Assembly: GCF_014904705.1 (NCBI RefSeq)
Contig: NZ_JACZCQ010000006.1
Span: 558,001-622,000 of the forward strand
Direction of reading: 5' to 3'
Length of the DNA: 64,000 nt
Source of the DNA: Nisaea sediminum
GTDB taxonomy: Bacteria; Pseudomonadota; Alphaproteobacteria; Thalassobaculales; Thalassobaculaceae
The notes beneath the pieces are model-generated. The model saw nothing but the letters and a program-made list of their open reading frames with translations. It made no database searches and had not been told where the DNA came from. The position numbers and the translations under genes are program-made. Of this stretch, positions 56,699 through 64,000 are shown in pieces (the stretch's first letter is position 1; each line of letters opens with the position of its first letter).

Positions 56699-58134
56699 TT
56701 CGTCAGACCGTCAAACCGTTCCGGTGCCGTATCGATAACCTCGAGGGCGCGGTCCTTGATTTCGAAAATCGCGAGGCCGCGCTGGTTGGTGCCGTCGGCG
56801 ACGAAGCGAAAGAGACCGTTCAATGCCACGAACCCGCTTTCCGCCATCAGCGCACCGCCGCCGAAATCCGGTCCCGTCTCGCCACGCTGCAGCGAAACCG
56901 TGAGCGCGATGCTGTCATAGGCGAGCGCGGCAAGGCCCGAGGGCCGCCGTCCGAAGGCCGCCTCGTAGCGCAGCGCGAAATTCTCCCGGTAGAGCGCGGG
57001 CGGCGCGGCGAACCAGCCGCCGACCAGGCTCGGCTCGGTCCCGAGGCTCGGATCCTCCCACTGCGCCGTTCCGAGCAGTTTCACACGCCGCGTGTCGACA
57101 TCGTAATAGGCCAGCAGCGGCGCGATGGTCCGCAGCACATTGCCGCCTTCGGGAATCAGGATCGCGTCATAGGGCGGATCGCCGAGCGTATCCATCGACT
57201 GGAGTCGAGCCAGCGTCTGGCGGGAGATCTCGTCCGTTCGTCCGGCGAGTTCGTCCTTCTGGATCTTCAGAGATTCCCGTCGGCTGTCATACTCGGCGAA
57301 GGCACGGGCCGTTTCAGTGAAATCGGTGGCGAGTGGATCGTAGTAAGCGATCCGGGTGATCTCGGCGCCGGCACCGATCGAGGCCGAGCGCGCGCTCTCG
57401 AGCACCAGATCGCCGTAACTTCCATGCGGCAGAAGCAGGCCGAGCCGGCGATATCCCTTCTGCACCGCGTAGCGGATGACGCGCTCGATCTGCTGCTGCG
57501 GCATCAGGCCCATCAGATAGACCGGCGGGCCGGCGACGCTGCGGTCGTTCGAGAAGGCAACGGCATTGATCCCGGCCCCCGCGATGATCGGCCGGACGGC
57601 TGCCGCAGAGCGGCCATAGAGCGGGCCGAGCACGATCCGCGCGCCGTCGGCGACGGCGAGCCGGGCCGCATCTTCCGCACCTTCGGGTGTCCCCTGGGTG
57701 TCGTAGACCATCAGATTGAAATCTTCGCCGGCAATATCGAAGACGGCCATCTGCGCAGCATCGAGCATGGCCCGACCGACAGAAGCGCGCTGACCGCTCA
57801 GCGGCAGAAGCAGGGCAATCCCGTCAGGAGCGCCGGGCACCGTGGTCAGAGGAATTTCGGTCTGAGGACGCTCGAAGGAGAGTTCCGCATCCGGAACGAC
57901 CGTGGCCGGTCGCTCTGCCGTGGTCCCGCGCTCCACGGCTCCCGGTTCGGCCGGAGCCGGCTCCTGACGCGGCGCGACGCGCTGTTCCGGCTGCCGCGCG
58001 AGTTCCGGCTGCAGTCCGGGCAAACCGGGTGTCTGACATCCGGCAAGCGTCAGGCCCAGCAGCAGCAGCGGCAGGCACGCGGCACGCGGCAGGCGTGAGA
58101 AAAGCGCTTGGAGAAAGCCGCCGCTTCCTCCCAT
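56695..58134 (-). CDS. LpoA-like penicillin-binding protein activator (periplasmic lipoprotein)
   Basis: 479 residues from the ATG at 58132-58134. Lipoprotein signal LPLLLLGLTLAGCQT with lipobox LAGC, a Pro/Glu-rich linker (about 70 residues), then a periplasmic-binding-protein type I domain starting IALLLPLSGQRASVGRAMLDAAQMAVFDIAG with GARIVLGPLYGRSAAAVRP. This matches the C-terminal domain of LpoA, which activates PBP1A in gammaproteobacteria; alphaproteobacterial members lack the LpoA TPR domain. The position divergent from rsmI and near yraN is the same as for E. coli lpoA, which supports the call. Confidence 0.85.
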   Translation of the reverse strand: MGGSGGFLQALFSRLPRAACLPLLLLGLTLAGCQTPGLPGLQPELARQPEQRVAPRQEPAPAEPGAVERGTTAERPATVVPDAELSFERPQTEIPLTTVPGAPDGIALLLPLSGQRASVGRAMLDAAQMAVFDIAGEDFNLMVYDTQGTPEGAEDAARLAVADGARIVLGPLYGRSAAAVRPIIAGAGINAVAFSNDRSVAGPPVYLMGLMPQQQIERVIRYAVQKGYRRLGLLLPHGSYGDLVLESARSASIGAGAEITRIAYYDPLATDFTETARAFAEYDSRRESLKIQKDELAGRTDEISRQTLARLQSMDTLGDPPYDAILIPEGGNVLRTIAPLLAYYDVDTRRVKLLGTAQWEDPSLGTEPSLVGGWFAAPPALYRENFALRYEAAFGRRPSGLAALAYDSIALTVSLQRGETGPDFGGGALMAESGFVALNGLFRFVADGTNQRGLAIFEIKDRALEVIDTAPERFDGLTN

Positions 58135-58181
58135 AACTCGGTCATCGCCCTGACAAAGGCCCCGTGGGTTCCCGGTACGGT

Positions 58182-59174
58182 ATGAAAAAGCGCGCACCAC
58201 AGACATCCTCCCGCTCTTCGGCGCCAAAGGCTAATCAAGGCGCGGGCCAGAGTAAACTGCCGCAAGATGGCACCAATGTGACTGCCCCAGTTTCCGCGGA
58301 GGAGAACGGGTCCACTCAAGCGCCGGCAGCAGTCCCCGTCGGGGGATTGATACTGGTAGCGACACCGATCGGCAATCTCGGCGATATCTCCCGGCGCGCC
58401 CTGGAAACGCTCGCGGCAGCCGACATCGTCGCCTGCGAGGACACGCGGCTGACCGGCCGCCTGCTGCAACGCTTCGCCATCAAGGCACGCCTGCTCGCAT
58501 ACCAGGACCACAATGCCGAAAAAAGCCGGCCGGAGCTGCTACGTCTGCTTGCCGCGGGCAAAAGCATCGCGCTGGTGACCGATGCCGGGACACCGACGAT
58601 CTCCGACCCCGGCTACAAGCTCGTGCGCGAAGCGGCCGCTCAGGGCACGCCGGTAACCGCCGTGCCGGGACCGGCCGCGCCGGTGGTCGCCCTTTCGATT
58701 TCCGGGCTGCCGACGGACCGGTTCTTCTTCGGCGGTTTCCTGCCGACCAAGTCGGGCGAGCGCCGCCGTATCCTCGAGGAAGTGGCGCGGCTTCGGGCCA
58801 CGCTGATCTTCTTCGAGGCACCGCGCCGGCTGGCCGAGACCCTCAAGGATGCCCTGGAGATCCTCGGTCCGCGGGAAATGGCGGTGGCACGGGAGCTGAC
58901 CAAGCGGTTCGAGGAGGTGACGCGCGGGCGGATCGACGACCTCGCCCGGCATTATGCCGAAATCGAACCGCCGAAGGGCGAGGCCGTGCTGATGTTCGGC
59001 CCGCCGGAGACCGAGGAAAAGCCGAGCGAAGAAGCCCTCGACGCCCTGCTCGGCGAAGCGCTCACGCGCCTCAGCCTGAAAGACGCTGCGAAGGAGGTCG
59101 CGGCGGAGACCGGGCTCCCGCGCAAGCAGGTCTACGAGCGGGCTTTGCAGCTTCGCGGCGACGGCGCGGGATGA
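58182..59174 (+). CDS. rsmI: 16S rRNA (cytidine1402-2'-O)-methyltransferase RsmI
   Basis: Methylates C1402 in the ribosomal P site. 330 residues from the ATG at 58182; a GTG at 58164 is an alternative. The first 50 residues are a Ser/Pro/Ala-rich extension; the tetrapyrrole-methylase fold begins GGLILVATPIGNLGDISRRALE and includes ACEDTRLTGRLL, LVTDAGTPTISDPGYKLV and GFLPTKSGERR. The C-terminal LKDAAKEVAAETGLPRKQVYERAL is conserved in RsmI. Overlaps yraN by four bases (ATGA). Confidence 0.95.
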   Translation: MKKRAPQTSSRSSAPKANQGAGQSKLPQDGTNVTAPVSAEENGSTQAPAAVPVGGLILVATPIGNLGDISRRALETLAAADIVACEDTRLTGRLLQRFAIKARLLAYQDHNAEKSRPELLRLLAAGKSIALVTDAGTPTISDPGYKLVREAAAQGTPVTAVPGPAAPVVALSISGLPTDRFFFGGFLPTKSGERRRILEEVARLRATLIFFEAPRRLAETLKDALEILGPREMAVARELTKRFEEVTRGRIDDLARHYAEIEPPKGEAVLMFGPPETEEKPSEEALDALLGEALTRLSLKDAAKEVAAETGLPRKQVYERALQLRGDGAG

Positions 59175-59572
59175 ATACCGGGGCGTGGCGGTCTGCGGAC
59201 ACGGTGCGCGCCAAGAGGCGCGCGCAGCGGTTCGGGCTCTACGCCGAGGCATTCTGCCGCCTGATCCTGCGTTTGAAAGGGTACAGAATCATCGCCAGCC
59301 GGCTCCGTACCAAGGTCGGCGAAATCGACATCCTGGCCGAACGGGGGCGGACCCTAGCGATCGTCGAGGTCAAGGCGCGTCCCGACCTGGCCGCCGCGCA
59401 GGAGTCCGTTACGCATGCGCAATGGCGCCGCCTGCAGAGAGCGGCGCTCTGGGTGCAAAAGGGAAATTCGCGGCTTGCCGGCCATCGCCTTAGATTTGAC
59501 CTATTCGCGGTGGCACACTGGCGCTTTCCCCGCCATATTCAGAATGTCTGGATCGCCGACCACAAGATGTAG
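59171..59572 (+). CDS. yraN: YraN/UPF0102 endonuclease-like protein
   Basis: 133 residues with a restriction-endonuclease-like core: GLYAEAFCRLILRLKGYRIIASRLRTKVGEIDILAERGRTLAIVEVKARPD, where the D and the EVK form the D-E-X-K signature. The family is nearly universal next to rsmI; a role in RNA or DNA processing has been proposed but is not settled. The arrangement LpoA-like / rsmI / yraN / BON protein matches the E. coli lpoA-yraN-dolP region. Confidence 0.88.
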   Translation: MNTGAWRSADTVRAKRRAQRFGLYAEAFCRLILRLKGYRIIASRLRTKVGEIDILAERGRTLAIVEVKARPDLAAAQESVTHAQWRRLQRAALWVQKGNSRLAGHRLRFDLFAVAHWRFPRHIQNVWIADHKM

Positions 59573-59581
59573 AGTGACAGC

Positions 59582-60172
59582 ATGCCAAGAGCCGCACTTC
59601 TCCTCCTCACATTGCTTGCCCTCCCGCTTGCCGCCGGCGGCTGCACGCCGGTCGGCGTCGCGATCGGTGCAGGCGCCACCGCAGCGACCGCGAGCCAGTC
59701 CGAACGCGGTCTCGAAGGCACCGCCAAGGACCTCGCGATCAAGACCGAGATCAACCATTACCTCTTCCAGAAAAACGTGGACCTGTTTTCCGCCGTCGGT
59801 CTTTCGGTGGAGGACGGCCGCGTCTTGCTGACAGGGTCGGTACCAAAACCCGAAGACCGGATCGAGGCGGCGCGGCTGGCCTGGCAGGCAAGCGGCATCC
59901 GCGAGGTGATCAACGAGATCCAGGTGGTCGACAAATCCGACATCGTGGACAAGGCGCGGGATACCTGGATCGAAACCCAGCTCGAGACCAAGCTGCTGTT
60001 CGACGGCGGTGTCAGCTCGATCAATTACGATATCGATACGGTCAACGGCACGGTCTATCTGTTCGGCATCGCCCAGAACAATGCGGAGCTGCAGCGCGTG
60101 ATCGATCATGCCCGCAATCTGGAATATGTGCGCAATGTCGTGAGCTACGTCCGGATCAAGGGCGCTTCCTGA
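59582..60172 (+). CDS. BON-domain outer-membrane lipoprotein (DolP/YraP-like)
   Basis: 196 residues with a lipoprotein signal (LLLLTLLALPLAAGGCT; lipobox AGGC) and two BON domains (DLAIKTEINHYLFQKNVDLFSAVGLSVEDGRVLLTG and DTWIETQLETKLLFDGGVSSINYDIDTVNGTVYLFG). E. coli DolP supports outer-membrane integrity and BAM activity and is encoded in the same neighbourhood, downstream of yraN. Ten bases after yraN and four before the SirB1-like gene, so probably the same operon. Confidence 0.87.
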   Translation: MPRAALLLLTLLALPLAAGGCTPVGVAIGAGATAATASQSERGLEGTAKDLAIKTEINHYLFQKNVDLFSAVGLSVEDGRVLLTGSVPKPEDRIEAARLAWQASGIREVINEIQVVDKSDIVDKARDTWIETQLETKLLFDGGVSSINYDIDTVNGTVYLFGIAQNNAELQRVIDHARNLEYVRNVVSYVRIKGAS

Positions 60173-60176
60173 AGCC

Positions 60177-60998
60177 ATGGTTCCCGACCCGGACGGCACC
60201 CGCACCACGCTGGCGGAGATCGGAGAGAGAGGCTTTGGCGAGGTCGGGCTCGGGGAAGCAGCGCTGCTCCTGGCGTCGCTCGACCGGCCGGGCGTTCCGC
60301 TGGAGCGGTACCGAGATCACCTCGCCGCCCTCGTGGAGAGTGCGAAAAGCTCCGATGCCGGGACGCCGGCGGCCGCGCTCGCCGCGACCCTCGGCGGCGA
60401 GTTCAGCTACGAGGGCGACAGCAAGACATATGACGATCCGCAGAATGCCAACCTGATCCGGGTGATCGACCGCCGCAAGGGCCTGCCGGTCGCGCTCGGT
60501 ATTCTCTATATCGAGACCGCCCGCGGGCTCGGCCTGGACGCTGGCGGGCTGAACTTCCCGAATCATTTCCTGATCCGCGTCCAGGGCGACGGCGTGCGGC
60601 AGATCCTCGACCCTTTCCATGGCGGAGCGGCACTTGACGCGCCGGCGCTCCGCCGCCTGCTCACCAGTTTCCAGGGTGAGACAGCCGAACTCACGCAGGC
60701 GCATTACCAGGATGTCAGCGATCTCGATATTCTGTTGCGCCTACAAAACAACATCAAGTTGCGGCTGCTCCGGGACGGCAGGCTGGAGCCCGCGCTCCAG
60801 ATCATCCGCGACATGCGGCTGCTCGCCCCGCGCCTTCCGGGACTGATGCGCGAGGAGGGCATGCTGCTCGCCCGCAAGGGCGAACGCAGGGCCGCGATAG
60901 GCTGTCTCAGGGACTTTCTCGCCAGCGGCAATATCCGCGAGCCCGAACGGCTCGAAGTGGCACGCGTCCTTCAAGTTCTGGAAAGTCAATTGAACTGA
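60177..60998 (+). CDS. SirB1-family protein (transglutaminase-like fold plus TPR-like tail)
   Basis: 273 residues. The transglutaminase-like region has the typical KTYDDPQNANLIRVIDRRKGLPVALGILYIETARGLGL and GGLNFPNHFLIRV, followed by FHGGAAL; the C-terminus (IKLRLLRDGRLEPALQIIRDMRLLAPRLPGLMREEGMLL) is TPR-like. The position of the catalytic Cys in active transglutaminases is Ala/Leu here (LPVALGIL), as in most SirB1 proteins, so it is probably not an enzyme of that type. Function unknown. Four bases after the BON gene. Confidence 0.83.
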   Translation: MVPDPDGTRTTLAEIGERGFGEVGLGEAALLLASLDRPGVPLERYRDHLAALVESAKSSDAGTPAAALAATLGGEFSYEGDSKTYDDPQNANLIRVIDRRKGLPVALGILYIETARGLGLDAGGLNFPNHFLIRVQGDGVRQILDPFHGGAALDAPALRRLLTSFQGETAELTQAHYQDVSDLDILLRLQNNIKLRLLRDGRLEPALQIIRDMRLLAPRLPGLMREEGMLLARKGERRAAIGCLRDFLASGNIREPERLEVARVLQVLESQLN

Positions 60999-61093
60999 GC
61001 CGGAAAGGCGGTTGATCCGGCGGCGGCAATCGCCACATAGTCGCCGCTCGGAACAATAGCGGCCCGCATCGGGCCCACCGCATGGAGGAAGCA

Positions 61094-62035
61094 ATGGGGC
61101 TCGGCGTCGCCATCCAGATGGACCCGATCGAGGCTATCGACATCAACGGGGACAGCAGCTTCGTCATGGCTCTCGAGGCCAAGCGCCGGGGCCACAAGCT
61201 CTATCATTACCAGCCGAAGGATCTGAGCTTCCGCGACCGCAAGGTGCTGGCCCGGGTCCGCGCACTCGACGTGCGCCGCGAGAAAGGCAACCACTTCACG
61301 CTCGGCGAGCCGGAAATGATCGACCTGTCGGAAATGGACGTGGTGCTGATGCGCCAGGATCCGCCCTTTGACATGTCCTACATCACCGCGACCCACATCC
61401 TGGAACATATCCACCCGAAGACGCTGGTGGTGAACGATCCGGTGCATGTGCGGAACGCGCCGGAGAAGCTGTTCGTCACGCATTTCGAAGACGTGATGCC
61501 GCCGACCCTGATCACCAACGACCGGCAGCAGATCATGGAGTTCCGCGCCGAGCACGAGGACATCATCGTCAAGCCGCTGTTCGGCAATGGCGGGGCCGGC
61601 GTCTTCCACCTGAAGCCGGGCGACGAGAACCTGAACTCCCTGCTTGAGCTCTTCACCGAGATGTATCGCGAGCCGGTGATCGTGCAGCGCTATCTGCCGG
61701 AGGTCCGCCAGGGCGACAAGCGGGTGATCCTGATCGACGGCAAGGCGGTCGGCGCAATCAACCGGGTTCCGGCGGCGGGCGAGGCACGCTCGAACATGCA
61801 TGTCGGCGGCCGTGCCGAGAAGGCGGAGCTGACCAAACGCGATCACGAGATCTGCGAGATCATCGGCCCGACCCTGGCGGAAAAGGGACTGATCTTCGTC
61901 GGCATCGACGTGATCGGGCGCTATCTCACCGAGATCAACGTGACCTCCCCGACCGGCCTGCAGGAACTCGGCCGCTTCGACGGCCGCTCGATCGAGGCCG
62001 AGCTCTGGGACGCCATCGAGTCCAAGCTCGGTTGA
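61094..62035 (+). CDS. gshB: Glutathione synthetase
   Basis: Joins gamma-glutamylcysteine and glycine using ATP. 313 residues from the ATG at 61094, chosen because GGAGGA lies four bases upstream; the ATG at 61082 overlaps that site. It begins [28 protein letters not shown], then [19 protein letters not shown], the ATP-grasp region [16 protein letters not shown] and [12 protein letters not shown] at the end, all GshB hallmarks. Convergent with the nuclease gene (four bases apart); no gshA in view. Confidence 0.96.
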   Translation: MGLGVAIQMDPIEAIDINGDSSFVMALEAKRRGHKLYHYQPKDLSFRDRKVLARVRALDVRREKGNHFTLGEPEMIDLSEMDVVLMRQDPPFDMSYITATHILEHIHPKTLVVNDPVHVRNAPEKLFVTHFEDVMPPTLITNDRQQIMEFRAEHEDIIVKPLFGNGGAGVFHLKPGDENLNSLLELFTEMYREPVIVQRYLPEVRQGDKRVILIDGKAVGAINRVPAAGEARSNMHVGGRAEKAELTKRDHEICEIIGPTLAEKGLIFVGIDVIGRYLTEINVTSPTGLQELGRFDGRSIEAELWDAIESKLG

Positions 62036-62038
62036 GGC

Positions 62039-62863
62039 TCAGTCGGGTAGCGCACTGACTTTCACGGCATCGCGGCAGCCGAGCCGGGACCTCAGATCCC
62101 CGCCGGCGGCCGCGGCGACGCCGGGTGCGAAGGTGAGGGTGCTGCGCCGAGCGATCTCCGTGACCACGATATTGAAGCCGCCGTCGCAATAGCTCGCCTG
62201 GCGCGGCGTTTCCTGGTCGAGCACGAAACCCGCGACCAACACCGTGCCTGCGCGCGTCAGCACGACAATCTTCCAATATCCGCTCGGCACCCTGTGGGGC
62301 TCGTCCGCCCGCGGGAGCGGCGGCATCTCGCGCTCGTAGAGCGGGCCGGTCAGCACATGGACCCTGCCCGCCTCCGATTTCGCGAGCAACCGGACAGCCT
62401 CCTCGAGATTCTTCCACGGGCCCTGATTGAGCGCGCTCTTCTGCGGCGTGATGTTGGAGAGATAGTTCGTCGTCTCCCAGTCCGGCGCGCCGGTGAAGCT
62501 GGCGAGCGGCGCCTGGTGGCCGCGGTCGGTCTTCAGCGCCTTGTGGGCGCCCCTATAGTCGTCCGGCTCCAGCGTCTGGTCGGCGGGAATATCGGGATCG
62601 GCGCGCCAGACCCGCTTCTGGGATTTGCCGATAGCGGCCGGGACGACCTCATAGGCAACCCAGTCGGCGAACTTGGTCTCTGCATTGTTCGAGAGCGTGT
62701 GGCTCGCCCGGCGGACGATAAGGCTGACGCCCGTCGTCACGGGACAGGCTTCGAGGCAGTTCGGGTCCAGCCCCTCTGCGACCGGCCTTTCGAGCGGCAG
62801 CAGAAGAAGCAAGAGGAGCGCCGGTAGAACCGGCAACAGAAACCGTCTCGGCAGGCAAGACAT
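62039..62863 (-). CDS. Secreted DNA/RNA non-specific endonuclease (NUC1 family)
   Basis: 274 residues from the ATG at 62861-62863; a GTG at 62875 lies inside a palindrome. A signal peptide (RFLLPVLPALLLLLLLPLERPVAEG) indicates export. The beta-beta-alpha-metal motif is present: TDRGHQAPLASF (DRGH, catalytic His) and NYLSNITPQKSALNQGPWKNLE with the Mg-binding Asn in ALNQ. Relatives degrade DNA and RNA for nutrients or defence, or act at the cell surface. No immunity-type gene is adjacent. Converges on gshB. Confidence 0.88.
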   Translation of the reverse strand: MSCLPRRFLLPVLPALLLLLLLPLERPVAEGLDPNCLEACPVTTGVSLIVRRASHTLSNNAETKFADWVAYEVVPAAIGKSQKRVWRADPDIPADQTLEPDDYRGAHKALKTDRGHQAPLASFTGAPDWETTNYLSNITPQKSALNQGPWKNLEEAVRLLAKSEAGRVHVLTGPLYEREMPPLPRADEPHRVPSGYWKIVVLTRAGTVLVAGFVLDQETPRQASYCDGGFNIVVTEIARRSTLTFAPGVAAAAGGDLRSRLGCRDAVKVSALPD

Positions 62864-62867
62864 GGAC

Positions 62868-62895
62868 AATCGCACCGATGGTTATCGATGCGATT
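62868..62895 (-). promoter_or_regulatory. 28-base near-perfect palindrome at the nuclease start
   Basis: Arms AATCGCA / TGCGATT (62868-62874, 62889-62895) and inner CGAT / ATCG around GGTT, with a single C-A mismatch. It ends four bases before the nuclease ATG, so it would act as an operator or as a hairpin that masks translation initiation. Confidence 0.5.
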
Positions 62896-62938
62896 GAATA
62901 ACATATTATTCTCACTCTTGAGTAGAAATTTATTCAGC

Positions 62939-64000
62939 TTACGCAGCCTGTTTCAGAACGATCCCCCTGTAGGCCAGTGCTTCCGCCACGTGATGACGCC
63001 GGACGGTCTCCGATCCCTCCAGGTCGGCGATGGTGCGGGCGACGCGGAGAATGCGGTGATAGCCGCGGGCGGAAAGCGAGAGGCGGTACGCCGCTTCCTC
63101 CATCAAGGCCTGCCCCGGCTGCTCCGGCCGTGCCGCCTGCTCCAGCAGCTTGCCCTCCAGTGCGGCATTGGTCCGGTGAAGCGTCTCCAGTCCGGCCACG
63201 TCGAAGCGTTGCCGCTGCATCAGCCGTGCGGCAGCGACCCGGCCGGCGACCGCCGAGGAGGGTTCCGTCTCGAGGGGTGCTGCCAACGCCCGCGCGGAAA
63301 CAGGTTCGATCTCGATCCGGAGGTCGAACCGGTCGAGCAGAGGGCCGGACAATCGCGCCTGATAGTCGAGCCCGCATTTCGGCGCCCGCCCGCACGCCTG
63401 GGCCGGATCGGCGAGATAACCGCAGCGGCAGGGATTCATCGCCGCGACAAGCTGAAAACGTGCCGGATAGGTTACCCGGTTGTTGGCCCGGCTGACCACC
63501 GCCTGCCCGGTCTCGATGGACTGACGCAGCGAGTCCAGAACCGTACGGGGGAACTCCGCCAGTTCGTCGAGGAAGAGCACGCCGCAATGGGCGAGCGAAA
63601 CCTCCCCCGGCCGCGCATGCAGCCCGCCGCCGACCAGCGCTGGCGTGGAACTCGAATGGTGCGGATCCCGATAGGGCCGCGCGCGGGAGATCCGGCCGCC
63701 CTTCAGGTCACCGGCGACGCTGCGGATCATCGCCACCTCCAGCGCCTCGCGCGGTTCCAGCGGCGGCAGCAGGCCGGGCAGGCGAGCGGCGAGCATGGAT
63801 TTCCCCGCGCCCGGGGGGCCGGTCATCAGGAGATTGTGGCCGCCTGCCGCGGCGATCTCGAGCGCGCGCTTGGCGCTTTCCTGACCCTTCACGTCTGCGA
63901 GGTCCGGCAGGTCTCCCGCCTCTTCCGGTCCGGCCGGATCGGGCGGGGTCAGAACCTGGCTGCCCTTGAAATGGTTGATCAGCGCCAGCAGCGTGCGCGG
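62939..64000 (-). CDS. comM: ComM/YifB-family Mg-chelatase-like AAA+ ATPase (C-terminal part)
   Basis: The frame is open to the right edge, so the N-terminal Lon-protease-like domain lies outside; 353 residues are visible. Walker A GPPGAGKSMLAARLPG, Walker B VLFLDELAEFPRTVLDSLRQSIE, AAMNPCRCGYLADPAQACGRAP (Cys-rich insertion), and the C-terminal lid RGYHRILRVARTIADLEGSE. ComM is a hexameric helicase that promotes branch migration in natural transformation; the gene occurs widely in non-competent bacteria as well. About 75 bases of AT-rich DNA separate it from the nuclease start. Confidence 0.93.
   Translation of the reverse strand, partial: PRTLLALINHFKGSQVLTPPDPAGPEEAGDLPDLADVKGQESAKRALEIAAAGGHNLLMTGPPGAGKSMLAARLPGLLPPLEPREALEVAMIRSVAGDLKGGRISRARPYRDPHHSSSTPALVGGGLHARPGEVSLAHCGVLFLDELAEFPRTVLDSLRQSIETGQAVVSRANNRVTYPARFQLVAAMNPCRCGYLADPAQACGRAPKCGLDYQARLSGPLLDRFDLRIEIEPVSARALAAPLETEPSSAVAGRVAAARLMQRQRFDVAGLETLHRTNAALEGKLLEQAARPEQPGQALMEEAAYRLSLSARGYHRILRVARTIADLEGSETVRRHHVAEALAYRGIVLKQAA

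Noticed and set aside
62039-62863. Toxin or anti-phage nuclease system
   Set aside because: A signal peptide points outside the cell, and there is no adjacent immunity, sensor or secretion gene.

Overview
This window looks like ordinary chromosomal backbone from a GC-rich alphaproteobacterium, most likely in the Rhodospirillales sensu lato. The inference rests on gene content and order: rimP-nusA-ylxR-infB, miaB-phoH-ybeY-corC-lnt, glnD-murJ-trpS, phoR-pstSCAB-phoU-phoB, hrcA-grpE back to back with rph-rdgB-hemW, and dnaK-dnaJ. It also rests on high GC in third codon positions, a YlxR/L7Ae fusion, long alphaproteobacterial-type PstC and PstA, and ornithine-lipid genes. I see no rRNA, tRNA, insertion sequence, prophage, integrase or CRISPR array. 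Genes are dense, with 4-base stop/start overlaps in several operons, and the only gap as long as about 300 bases lies in front of maeB.

Layout. 1-4.1 kb, minus strand: the translation/transcription operon rimP-nusA-ylxR/L7Ae-infB (infB cut by the window edge). 4.1-12.5 kb, minus strand: miaB-phoH-ybeY-corC-lnt, then an XRE regulator, metK and trmB, closed by a Rho-independent terminator at 4121-4146. 12.7-16 kb, minus strand: tsaB-rimI, then olsB-olsA for ornithine lipid, preceded by a striking tandem Pho-box-like array. 16-20.4 kb: a secreted polysaccharide deacetylase facing a Bax-type glucosaminidase, nfuA, and a class III nucleotide cyclase. 20.3-30 kb: trpS, murJ, glnD, an FAD oxidoreductase and mutS. 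30.2-40.5 kb, plus strand: maeB, then the phosphate-sensing and uptake cluster phoR-pstS-pstC-pstA-pstB-phoU-phoB. 40.5-47.7 kb: AmpG, a PfkB sugar/nucleoside kinase, an EI24 membrane protein, a bactofilin, a small lipoprotein, nth, a DUF2244 protein, dapB and a PadR regulator. 47.8-54 kb: the heat-shock genes dnaJ, dnaK, grpE and hrcA on the minus strand, interrupted by a DUF1848 gene on the plus strand. 54.1-64 kb: rph-rdgB-hemW, an LpoA-like lipoprotein, rsmI-yraN-BON lipoprotein-SirB1-like-gshB, a secreted DNA/RNA non-specific nuclease, and the C-terminal part of a ComM/YifB ATPase.

How it fits together. Two themes tie distant parts of the window. First, phosphate: the Pho regulon controllers and transporter at 32.7-40.5 kb, and a PhoB-box-like array (14660-14699) upstream of olsBA, would couple phosphate starvation to replacement of phospholipid by phosphate-free ornithine lipid. 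Second, envelope and protein quality control: Lnt, MurJ, AmpG, the LpoA-like protein, a BON lipoprotein, the bactofilin and hydrolases for the wall, and the DnaK/DnaJ/GrpE/HrcA set. I found no clear new multi-gene system. The most interesting items are regulatory (the Pho array, hairpins between pstS and pstC and between dnaK and dnaJ, a probably leaderless hrcA promoter, a palindrome at the nuclease start) and one uncharacterised protein, the DUF1848 member with a C-terminal CX3CX2C cysteine motif.
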